From Planctomycetota bacterium (GTDB taxonomy: Bacteria; Planctomycetota; Phycisphaerae; WQYP01), in NCBI GenBank assembly GCA_021828925.1, contig JAJZCT010000137.1, forward strand, positions 1 to 7,883: a stretch of DNA of 7,883 bases. Direction: 5' to 3'. The notes below the pieces were generated by a model. That model had not been told where the DNA came from and made no database searches. It saw only the letters and a program-made list of their open reading frames with translations. The translations under genes were made by a program, and so were the position numbers. Below are positions 1 through 5,604 of this stretch, piece by piece. Within the stretch, counting starts at the first letter, position 1; each line of letters starts with the position of its first letter.

Positions 1-1
1 T

Positions 2-148
2 TTACGGGATGGCTTCATGGCTCAAAGTTTAACCGATACGCAAACCCGGCGAAACCGCGACACCACCTTGGCCGTCACAATTCCCGGCAACACCGTTTCC
101 GCCGTGATGTTTTCTTTAAGTCGCGGTTCACCCGGGGCGAAATTCTGA
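2..148 (+). CDS. Possible C-terminal tail of a protein cut by the left edge
   Basis: A plus-strand frame is open from the first bases to a TGA at 146-148, giving 48 residues that include TLAVTIPGNTVSAVMFSLS near the end. A closing stretch of the form 'VTIPGNTVSAVMF' resembles the last beta-strands of the C-terminal beta-sandwich in several glycoside hydrolases (GH39, GH51 and GH30-like enzymes). That would suit the neighbourhood, but it is only a resemblance. The start lies outside the window, so length, domains and function cannot be judged. The opposite strand is also open over 22-207 with a low-complexity Arg/Val-rich product, and plus frame 1 is open to 237 with an Arg/His-rich product; both look less protein-like. 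I do not recognise the gene and the call is tentative. Confidence 0.35.
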   Translation, partial: LRDGFMAQSLTDTQTRRNRDTTLAVTIPGNTVSAVMFSLSRGSPGAKF

Positions 149-240
149 TTGCGCCGGGAGCAAGCCATCGGGATGCCGGTTCCGCAAATCACCGTGTGCC
201 GCCGCACCGGGGGTCATTTCTCATTGATCATTGATACGGT

Positions 241-318
241 TTTTCACCACCAAGACACAAAGGCATCCCGATATCACAAGAATAAACCAGGTCATCGGGA
301 TAAACTTCGGATGCGAAG
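241..318. repeat. Dispersed repeat, copy 1 (with internal inverted repeat)
   Basis: The core at 264-318 is 55 bases long and matches 418-472 at 53 positions, differing at 287 (C/T) and 312 (T/C). It contains an 8-base inverted repeat, ATCCCGAT at 265-272 and ATCGGGAT at 294-301, separated by 21 bases, so a transcript could fold a stem. A 5' flank, TTTTCACCACCAAGACACAA (241-260) followed by AGG, is also shared with copy 2 except for 8 extra bases in this copy. No coding capacity is evident. Confidence 0.85.
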
Positions 319-334
319 GGGGGCGTTGAGAAGC

Positions 335-355
335 TGGGAGTCAGGAGTTGGGAGT
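335..355. repeat. Three tandem 7-base units
   Basis: The units TGGGAGT, CAGGAGT and TGGGAGT lie end to end between the two copies of the 55-base repeat. They are short and imperfect and have no gene context. They may be a small slippage product or part of a wider repeat family. Confidence 0.6.
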
Positions 356-402
356 TAGAATAATGCGGAAGCGCTGCGCTTTGCTCAACGGACAGTAACG
401 AA

Positions 403-472
403 TTTTCACCACGAAGACATCCCGATATCACAAGAATAAATCAGGTCATCGGGATAAACTTCGGACGCGAAG
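403..472. repeat. Dispersed repeat, copy 2 (with internal inverted repeat)
   Basis: The core at 418-472 is the partner of 264-318, offset by 154 bases with 2 mismatches. The inverted repeat is kept intact: ATCCCGAT at 419-426 and ATCGGGAT at 448-455, again 21 bases apart. The flank TTTTCACCACGAAGA (403-417) is a shortened form of the copy 1 flank. Conservation of both stem arms, with changes in the loop and outside, is what a structured repeat would show, though two copies are too few to prove selection. Confidence 0.85.
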
Positions 473-554
473 CAACGCGGGAATGCAGCGCGATCAACAC
501 ACAGGTCAATTCCGCAGGCCGGAATGTAAAAACCGCTCGCGGGCCGATCGCGGG

Positions 555-581
555 GTGCGCGGAAGCCTTGGCTTCTCGCAC
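555..581. other. Bulged hairpin without T tract
   Basis: GTGCG (555-559) pairs with CGCAC (577-581). C560 is a bulge, G561 faces T576, and GAAGC (562-566) pairs with GCTTC (571-575) around a CTTG loop. The stem is stable on paper but no T run follows on either strand, so it is not a standard intrinsic terminator. It could be a factor-dependent 3' end or a structured RNA element. Function unknown. Confidence 0.4.
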
Positions 582-893
582 GTCATTTCGCCGCCAAATT
601 GTTCACGTGTCGCGACCATGAGTTCCCATTATAGATAGTTCCTGAGGTTTTGCTCATCGGCCGCTATTTGGCGAAGGTTAGAATTTCCTCTCTGCGCCGC
701 GCAGGCACACTCACGGGCACCCCCAATGGAAACCAAAATGGATGCGAACAGTGAACAAAAATGTGGCAACTTTAGATCGGGACTTGAGGCACTAATCGGT
801 CAGCTACCAACGGCCGATCTGCGTGCCCCAACCGCATAGGCTCAGCATGGAAGGTGGTTCTGTCGTGGCTCTATTCAAACTGTGACCGCAGAA

Positions 894-3437
894 TCAGTTC
901 ACCTTCCATTGCATGACGCCGCCGGAAAAGTGAGGCTCAAGCTGCACCACAAGTCGCAAGGCCCCTGTAGTCACCGGAGCAAAGCTCACAATGTTGTAGG
1001 TGTTAATTGATGTACCATACCGGTCGAGGTTATGAACCGGTATCCAACGTCCACTGCGGCGATAATAGAGCTTCCAATTTTCCGGAGTCCGGCAGTTACC
1101 ATGAACCGCCTTGTCATCAAACCAATACACGCGGCATTGGGAGACGTTTTTTACTTTGGCAAATGTCAGTTGCGCCCATTCGCGGGTGCCTTTATGAGGC
1201 CACCATGTAAAGCGTGGTAGATTTTCGATGTCCGCTGAAGACGTTGGAGTCAAGCCATCGATCATCGCCGGTATCAAATCGCCGTGGTTGCACCAGGATG
1301 CCGACGCGACCGACCTGTGGTGCGGCCGCCAATGATGGGCATCCGGTCCGGCACCGATGACGGGGAACATCGATACGCGCAGACGTGCCGCTCCCATCGG
1401 GATCAGCGTGACCGTCTTTACCGGCTGCGAGGAGAGTACCGGACTTTCATGCAATTTGCCGATCATCCCATATTTGTTAATTTTCCAGGCCGGAATCTGC
1501 CGGGCCTTTACGCGCAGCTCAATGGGTACCGTCTTCTGTGTCCAAGGCTGCAATGGCACCGGGCCGGCCTTGCGTACCACCGTAAACGAGTGTGCCGGAT
1601 TTTGCGAATTCAATATTAATCCATAATTCCATGGTGAAGCCGGGTAAACCGCCCAGTGGGGTAATAGTGAAACACCAGGATAAACCTTCCACCGTTGCTT
1701 TATCCTCAACGAAAATGCCAGGGGGCCGTAGCTGATGGAAACCGCATTGCGGGCCTGCGGGTTGGTCGTCCAACGATGAACGGTTACGTGCATCGGCAGG
1801 ATCAGACTTACGCTGTCCCCGTTATGCCATGCACGGTTAATGCGAATGTAGGAACACGGTGTTGCTTTAACGGATGCCGGTTTGCCGTTAATCCTGACAC
1901 ATGCGCCCTGACACCAGTCCGGCACCCGGAGATAAAGCGGGAATTTAATTCTGTGGCTGCTGGTAAGTACAAACCGGGCGCTCTGACCGAAAGGATATCG
2001 GGTGGTCTCGACAATATGCACCTTCCTCCCGTCACCCACCTTCGCCGTCACGGTGGAATCGCCGTAGAAATTCGCCAACAAGCCGTTGTCACTGGTGGCC
2101 AGCCATACGCTTTCATTGTAAAACGGCCAACCTTGGCTGAAGTTGTGTTCGCAGCAGTGATAAACCGGACCGGCGCTGTAGGAAAACATCGTGCCGCTGT
2201 CGTCAATGTCCGGGTGCTTATTGCCGGGATCAAGCTGAATCTGATTCGGCGCGGTGAGATAGTGCAGCGCTTTCATATTGGCAGTGGCGGCCGCGGGCAG
2301 CATATTCATGGCCAAGCGGTCGCAGCGATCGGCCCAAGAGGGGTTTCCTGCGATACCGGTCAGAATTTCATCACTGAGCATATTTTCCACAATGGCGCAG
2401 GTTTCAATGCCCTGCCGTGCACCAAAATAGCCAAAGCGGGCATTTTCATCGGCACCATAGCCACCACCCGCAACCTGACCGTACAGTCCGAACATAATTT
2501 TCCAGTCGTTCCGCGTGGCCTGCAGGTCACGCGGATTATGAGAAAGTTCATAATATTCCGCTGGTTCACGAAAACCCTCGCCAAAGTTTACCCCGTGATA
2601 TGAGGCAATACCCGCCGTCCAGTTGGCACTGTGCGCATTGATAACTTTCACAAGTTTCAGCAGAGACTTGTCTCCGGTTCGGTTGTAAAGCCAGTAAATA
2701 GCATGAATCCCCTCGCTCCATCGCCACCTCCCCCAACCCCAACTGAACACCTTGGGGGGAAGCGCGGCAAGATAATGAAAATAGCGGGTCTCCAGCGTCA
2801 ATACCCGCCTGTCGCCCGTATCGGTATAGTATGCCTGCAATACCTCCAGCATGATCTGGTTCGGCCACAGCTTCGGCAGTCCGTTGTGCGCCGTCTTAAG
2901 GTGCAATGGCCCGAAATAACCATCCGGCAATTGTGTAGACATAATGCCATGTATCCAATGCGTGGCGTCGGCCATCATCCGCTTGTTCCGAAGCAGATAA
3001 GCCATGGGAACATACCCACGCAGCCAGTACGGCACTCCCTCCCAGCCATTGGCGCTCATGGAGCCGCGATGAGTCCATGCCGTCTTGTCGTAGTCGCACT
3101 TGTCCGCGGGACCATCAACCACATCGTGACCGTTCTTTACCTCGTCCATGCGGCCTTCCATACCGTGCGATTCGATCACCAACATGTGGTGAATCCAACC
3201 GTGGACATGAACGGCACCGTATGGCAATCGCAGTACGGCTTCCGGCAGCAAGGGTGCACGGTTGCAGGCGTAGTAGCTGTTGCGCTTCTGGGCGGGCATG
3301 CGCGGCAAATCACGCACCGCTGCCGATGCTGCGACCGTGGACAGAATAACACCAGCCACCAAAAGCCCGACCACCGTAGAGCACAATGGGCTTGTATGCA
3401 GAGGCCGCCGATGCAATGTTACTGGCATGATCTTCAT
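894..3437 (-). CDS. Secreted GH127-type (DUF1680) beta-L-arabinofuranosidase with F5/8C-like tail
   Basis: The predicted 847-residue enzyme removes beta-L-arabinofuranosyl groups from a glycan outside the cytoplasm. Residues 1-40 form a signal peptide: a basic start (R10, R11), a hydrophobic run 21-37, and likely cleavage after ASA near residues 37-40. The catalytic alpha/alpha barrel spans about 60-500. In the founding enzyme HypBA1, Glu338, Cys340, Cys417 and Cys418 bind zinc, Cys417 is the nucleophile and Glu322 the acid/base. The matching residues here are E345-T-C347 (GIETCAIVE), C428-C429 (YHCCEHN) and probably E331 (GADENAR). The C-terminal part, about 700-847, resembles an F5/8-type C (discoidin/CBM32-like) domain, with TWWPHKGT at 744-751 and FSGGVMQWKV near the end. 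The start at 3437 has AAGG about 11 bases upstream; Met4 is an alternative. Exact substrate and GH127 versus a sister family (such as GH146) cannot be settled by eye. Confidence 0.9.
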   Translation of the reverse strand: MKIMPVTLHRRPLHTSPLCSTVVGLLVAGVILSTVAASAAVRDLPRMPAQKRNSYYACNRAPLLPEAVLRLPYGAVHVHGWIHHMLVIESHGMEGRMDEVKNGHDVVDGPADKCDYDKTAWTHRGSMSANGWEGVPYWLRGYVPMAYLLRNKRMMADATHWIHGIMSTQLPDGYFGPLHLKTAHNGLPKLWPNQIMLEVLQAYYTDTGDRRVLTLETRYFHYLAALPPKVFSWGWGRWRWSEGIHAIYWLYNRTGDKSLLKLVKVINAHSANWTAGIASYHGVNFGEGFREPAEYYELSHNPRDLQATRNDWKIMFGLYGQVAGGGYGADENARFGYFGARQGIETCAIVENMLSDEILTGIAGNPSWADRCDRLAMNMLPAAATANMKALHYLTAPNQIQLDPGNKHPDIDDSGTMFSYSAGPVYHCCEHNFSQGWPFYNESVWLATSDNGLLANFYGDSTVTAKVGDGRKVHIVETTRYPFGQSARFVLTSSHRIKFPLYLRVPDWCQGACVRINGKPASVKATPCSYIRINRAWHNGDSVSLILPMHVTVHRWTTNPQARNAVSISYGPLAFSLRIKQRWKVYPGVSLLPHWAVYPASPWNYGLILNSQNPAHSFTVVRKAGPVPLQPWTQKTVPIELRVKARQIPAWKINKYGMIGKLHESPVLSSQPVKTVTLIPMGAARLRVSMFPVIGAGPDAHHWRPHHRSVASASWCNHGDLIPAMIDGLTPTSSADIENLPRFTWWPHKGTREWAQLTFAKVKNVSQCRVYWFDDKAVHGNCRTPENWKLYYRRSGRWIPVHNLDRYGTSINTYNIVSFAPVTTGALRLVVQLEPHFSGGVMQWKVN

Positions 3438-3501
3438 AAATGAAACTACCTTCGTTCGATGTCACGGTTATCCCATGGCGACATGTATCTCGGCCATTTA
3501 C

Positions 3502-3530
3502 ATCATATTGTGCACTGTTTAACATTACAT
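3502..3530 (-). promoter_or_regulatory. Candidate promoter of the GH127 gene
   Basis: On the minus strand a -10-like TATGAT (3507-3502, 5 of 6 consensus bases) is preceded after 17 bases by a poor -35, ATGTAA (3530-3525). The spacer holds a symmetric TGTTTAACA (3516-3524) next to GTGCAC (3510-3515), which could be a protein-binding site. The leader to the ATG at 3437 would be about 58 bases. The weak -35 keeps this low. Confidence 0.25.
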
Positions 3531-3557
3531 GACGAAAAACGCAAGTAAACTGGCCGT

Positions 3558-3683
3558 GTGCGAGTTGATGTTGATGCTGATGTCATCACCAGCCTGGCTG
3601 CAGCGCTAATCGCCGGTTCAATCTATCTGGGCCTGCCGGATCGGCATTCCCTTCCGGTTATGCCCCTTCGCTTCGGTGGATAA
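3558..3683 (+). pseudogene. Coding-looking fragment, possible gene remnant
   Basis: From a GTG at 3558 to TAA at 3681-3683 there are 41 codons beginning VRVDVDADVITSLAAALIAG and continuing SIYLGLPDRHSLPVMPL. First codon positions are rich in G (GTT GAT GTT GAT GCT GAT GTC, then GCT GCA GCG) and the product is balanced and protein-like. An in-frame TAA at 3546 blocks extension upstream, and no ribosome binding site precedes the GTG. It therefore looks like the C-terminal end of a decayed gene rather than a working small protein. I do not recognise the family. Three tandem GNTGAT hexamers (3564-3581) make the first codons repetitive. Confidence 0.3.
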
Positions 3684-3798
3684 CCATTGCCAACCGCCTG
3701 ACCATAGCCCTGGCGTCTGCCTGATCAGAACGCGCCGCGACCCGCGCTTCCGCTTCAATGCGCAATCGCCCCGGCCAGAGCGTCGCCGCAAACCCCAT
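3658..3798 (-). pseudogene. Coding-looking fragment on the minus strand, possible gene remnant
   Basis: From ATG (3798-3796) to TAA (3660-3658) there are 46 residues, beginning MGFAATLWPGRLRIEAEARV and ending RRLAMVIHRSEGA. The frame shows the codon periodicity of real genes, with G enriched in first positions (GCG GCG, GAA GCG GAA GCG, GTC GCG GCG, GAT, GCA GAC GCC). No ribosome binding site precedes the ATG. The fragment overlaps the end of the plus-strand fragment by 26 bases, so the two cannot both be intact old genes in their original places. Product unrecognised; a chance open frame remains possible. Confidence 0.25.
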
Positions 3799-3799
3799 T

Positions 3800-3828
3800 T
3801 TAAAAGTTCGTGGTTTCCATCATATTAT
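3800..3828 (+). promoter_or_regulatory. Candidate upstream promoter of the transporter leader
   Basis: TTAAAA (3800-3805, 4 of 6) and TATTAT (3823-3828, 5 of 6) are separated by 17 bases, a good sigma70 spacing. Transcription would start near 3835 and would give an RNA containing the mini-ORF and the long inverted repeat that follow. The region is AT-rich, so chance matches are likely. Confidence 0.25.
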
Positions 3829-3851
3829 TATCCGAGGCGGCTTACGGATAA
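3828..3851. promoter_or_regulatory. Inverted repeat, possible operator
   Basis: TTATCCG (3828-3834) and CGGATAA (3845-3851) are a perfect 7-base inverted repeat around 10 bases. Its position on the last base of the TATTAT box and across the predicted start point is what a repressor-binding site would have. As RNA it would form a hairpin whose loop holds most of the left arm of the longer inverted repeat at 3834-3890, so the two folds would compete. Confidence 0.3.
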
Positions 3852-3894
3852 AAGGAACACCAAATGACAATTCTTGAATAACACCGCCTCTTTT
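3834..3894 (+). terminator. Long-loop inverted repeat followed by T4, possible attenuator
   Basis: GAGGCGG (3834-3840) is perfectly complementary to CCGCCTC (3884-3890), and TTTT follows at 3891-3894. The 43-base loop encloses the mini-ORF at 3864-3881. A loop this long is unusual for an intrinsic terminator. The GC-rich stem plus T tract, located between a promoter candidate and the transporter gene, makes an attenuation-like role worth considering. It could equally end transcripts arriving from further upstream. Confidence 0.3.
3864..3881 (+). CDS. Five-codon leader ORF (MTILE)
   Basis: ATG ACA ATT CTT GAA TAA is preceded by AAAGGA (3851-3856) at a 7-base spacing, the best-looking ribosome binding site in this control region. 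The ORF ends 84 bases before the transporter start and sits inside the loop of the inverted repeat 3834-3890. It could be a leader peptide whose translation affects folding of the downstream stem, or the surviving start of a gene lost by mutation. It contains no run of a single amino acid that would suggest classical amino-acid attenuation. Confidence 0.25.
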   Translation: MTILE

Positions 3895-3920
3895 ACACCG
3901 TCCGCAACTTTTGATAGTAT
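3892..3920 (+). promoter_or_regulatory. Sigma70-like promoter of the MFS gene
   Basis: TTTACA (3892-3897, 5 of 6 to TTGACA) is followed after exactly 17 bases by TAGTAT (3915-3920, 4 of 6 to TATAAT). A start point near 3927 would leave a leader of about 40 bases before the TTG start codon. The -35 overlaps the T4 tract of the preceding inverted repeat. A nine-codon ORF (ATG 3934 to TGA 3963) would lie in this leader and end 2 bases before the TTG. Confidence 0.4.
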
Positions 3921-3965
3921 CTCGTACTTTGGTATGACGAGTCAGCGAGGCAAGGTTATCTGAAT

Positions 3966-5315
3966 TTGAAACGGACAGGTATTAACGCGCTAGGTTACCT
4001 CATGGGATCCTTGGGAGGCGGAGTCCGTGGCTACGAGTTGGGAGTCGTGGCTGCGGCGCTTCTTTTTGCGGTGCCGGACCTCCACTTGAGTCCCGTGATT
4101 ACCGGTGCCGTCGTAAGCGCGGCCTTGCTCGGTTCCATCTTCGGCGCGTTGGCCGTCGGCCCCGTTGCCGACATCGTTGGCAGGAAAAGAGTAATCGCGG
4201 CAGCGGCCCTTATCTTCAGTCTGGGGATTCTAGGTGCTGCGCTGGCACCCGATGTTGCGGTGCTCATTTCTTCCCGGCTGGTTCTCGGGGTCGCCGTGGG
4301 AATTGCTACCGTCATTATCCCCATCTACATCGCGGAGATAGCACCAGCTGCGGGACGGGGAGCATTCACGGGACTCTTTCAAATAATGATCTACGCTGGA
4401 GTTCTCGGCTCGAGCATTGTAGGAACCGTCCTGGCTCCCTATGGTGCGTGGCGCTGGATGTTCGCGATCGGCCTGGTGCCTGCTCTGCTCATGCTTGGAG
4501 GGTCCTTTTTCTTGCCGGAAAGTCCGCGATGGCTCGTCAGAACGGGCAATGAGGTGGCTGCAAGAGCGGTTCTCGCACGTTTTCGGGATGCGTCATCAGT
4601 TGATGAAGAAATCAATGGCATAAAGAACCTGCTCCAGAAGGAAAACATCCGAACGGACTTCCGCGTCGCTTTGCGTTCGTCCCGACTCCGAAAACTCGTC
4701 ATCGTGGGTAGCGGCCTTGGAATATTGCAGCAACTCATCGGCATAAACGCGGTCACGTACTATGCCCCTGCAGTGCTGACCACCATCGGTTTTAGCGTGC
4801 AGGCAGCTATATTGGCCAACGTGGGATTTTCAGCCCTCGGTCTGCTGATGACAATCATCATGGCGGCATTCATCGTAGACAGAATGGGGCGGAGAATCCC
4901 GCTGATGGTTGGTGCCTTGGCCATGGCTTTCAGTATGGCCGTACTTGGCATCGTGTTTGGGGCTTCACCGGATATAGCGCACTCAGGATACGTGGCGATT
5001 GCCTGTTTGGCGGTCTTCCAGATAAGTTTTGCGCTTAGCTGGGGCGGGATTGTGTGGATCGTCCTTGGCGAGATGTTCCCCTTGAGTATTCGCGGAACCG
5101 CGATGGGAATCGCCGTTTTCATGGCTGAAGCTACCAGCGTGATCGTGGGGCTGATCTTTCCGGTATTGTTCAAGCGCGGAGGATCAATCATTTTTATAGG
5201 ATTCGCTTTAATGGGGGTTCTCGCATTTTTCTGGGCTTTGCTCCTGCTGCCCGAGACCAAGCAACGCAGCCTTGAACAAATTGAGATGGCAACATTATTC
5301 GATGAAAAACAGTAG
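3966..5315 (+). CDS. MFS sugar porter (XylE/GalP/GLUT type)
   Basis: A 449-residue inner-membrane transporter of the sugar-porter family, which usually imports a monosaccharide with protons. Length and about 12 hydrophobic segments fit. Family signatures appear in order: ADIVGRKR (68-75), R104, PIYIAEIAP (119-127) with RG at 131-132, PESPRWL (184-190), QQLIGINAVTYYAP (255-268), DRMGRR (305-310), GEMFP (368-372), RGTAMG (376-381) and PETKQRSLEQIE (429-440). From recalled XylE sugar contacts, Q139, Q255, Q256, N261 and W359 match Q168, Q288, Q289, N294 and W392, whereas V146 and A387 replace Q175 and Q415. Xylose specificity is therefore uncertain. The coupling Asp27 of XylE corresponds to E24. 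The TTG start (AAGG about 10 bases upstream) keeps helix 1 whole; the ATG at codon 13 would cut it. Divergent from GH127, convergent with the sulfatase. Confidence 0.92.
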   Translation: MKRTGINALGYLMGSLGGGVRGYELGVVAAALLFAVPDLHLSPVITGAVVSAALLGSIFGALAVGPVADIVGRKRVIAAAALIFSLGILGAALAPDVAVLISSRLVLGVAVGIATVIIPIYIAEIAPAAGRGAFTGLFQIMIYAGVLGSSIVGTVLAPYGAWRWMFAIGLVPALLMLGGSFFLPESPRWLVRTGNEVAARAVLARFRDASSVDEEINGIKNLLQKENIRTDFRVALRSSRLRKLVIVGSGLGILQQLIGINAVTYYAPAVLTTIGFSVQAAILANVGFSALGLLMTIIMAAFIVDRMGRRIPLMVGALAMAFSMAVLGIVFGASPDIAHSGYVAIACLAVFQISFALSWGGIVWIVLGEMFPLSIRGTAMGIAVFMAEATSVIVGLIFPVLFKRGGSIIFIGFALMGVLAFFWALLLLPETKQRSLEQIEMATLFDEKQ

Positions 5316-5604
5316 ATTCGCCCCCGAGACCCCGTCCAAGTGCAGTGCCCGGTGAAATCCCTTTGTTTTCGGCGGCGCTGCGCGACATCGGGGAAATTAG
5401 AACTTTATTGCCGCCGTATCGGAAGTAGCCGCCCAGGCGGAGTGGGCAACGGGGTTGGAATCGGATCAGGCGCATCGCGATCCGTTGACGCGGTACAGAG
5501 ATGGAACTGGGGTTATGCCTATGGTTTCCGGATTTGTTCTCCAAGCTGCCGAGGATGGCGTTCAACCGGCGGCAGAGTTGGTTCTTTTTGTGTCTTCGCG
5601 GCCG
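5316..5604. other. Convergent gap without a recognisable gene
   Basis: These 289 bases lie between the ends of the MFS and sulfatase genes. Open frames here are Arg/Gly/Ser-rich and not protein-like. The gap has a short palindrome CCGCC/GGCGG at 5429-5440, a hairpin at 5462-5484, and TTTGTGTCTTCG at 5587-5598, whose reverse complement CGAAGACACAAA resembles the flank of the dispersed repeat at 241-263. No intrinsic terminator for the transporter gene was found. Confidence 0.5.
5462..5484. other. Hairpin in the convergent gap
   Basis: CGGATC (5462-5467) pairs with GATCCG (5479-5484), with an inner GCG/CGC pair (5470-5472 and 5476-5478), an AG bulge and a CAT loop. There is no T tract on either side. 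Its place between two converging genes suggests a 3'-end structure, but this is not established. Confidence 0.35.

Larger units (their letters stand above)
149..893. other. Gene-free stretch with repeats and hairpins
   Basis: No frame in these 745 bases gives a convincing protein; the short open frames have low-complexity or Arg-rich products. The stretch contains the duplicated 55-base repeat (264-318 and 418-472), a 7-base tandem repeat (335-355), a hairpin ATTCCG/CGGAAT at 509-525, a longer hairpin at 555-581, and an 8-base palindrome GTCGCGAC at 609-616. A lone perfect TATAAT occurs on the minus strand (633-628) but has no good -35 and no gene downstream. If the tail ending at 148 is real, this is the spacer between two convergent genes, so it would be expected to hold terminators. 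I found no stem followed by a T tract. Confidence 0.6.
3438..3965. promoter_or_regulatory. Divergent control region between GH127 and MFS genes
   Basis: These 528 bases separate two divergently transcribed genes. The GH127-proximal 120 bases are relatively AT-rich. The middle (3558-3798) holds two coding-looking remnants, one on each strand. The transporter-proximal part (about 3800-3965) contains the inverted repeats, mini-ORF and promoter candidates listed separately. No complete regulator gene is present, so any controlling protein would be encoded elsewhere. Confidence 0.6.

Noticed and set aside
628..633. Perfect TATAAT on the minus strand
   Set aside because: The -35 at proper spacing is poor and there is no minus-strand gene downstream.
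795..818. Inverted repeat ATCGGTC/GGCCGAT downstream of the GH127 gene as its terminator
   Set aside because: On the minus strand it has an internal C/A mismatch and no following T tract, so it is too weak to call a terminator for that gene.
1695..3443. Two long plus-strand open frames (302 and 270 codons) antisense to the GH127 gene
   Set aside because: They lie in the codon-aligned antisense frame, which stays open when the sense gene avoids TTA, CTA and TCA codons. Their products have no recognisable motifs, while the sense protein has a full set.
3466..3685. GGTTATCC (3466-3473) and GGATAACC (3678-3685) as a pair of distant operator half-sites
   Set aside because: An 8-base match over a few hundred bases on two strands is expected about once by chance, and the flanking bases do not agree.
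3676..3867. 63-codon plus-strand frame starting MDNHCQPPDHS
   Set aside because: Rich in Arg, Pro and His, as out-of-frame GC-rich DNA usually is, without a ribosome binding site, and it runs through the inverted-repeat leader.
4031..5260. Minus-strand open frames antisense to the MFS gene (97, 105 and 166 codons)
   Set aside because: Products are Thr/Ala/Pro/Met-rich mirror images of the hydrophobic transporter codons and have no ribosome binding sites or domains.
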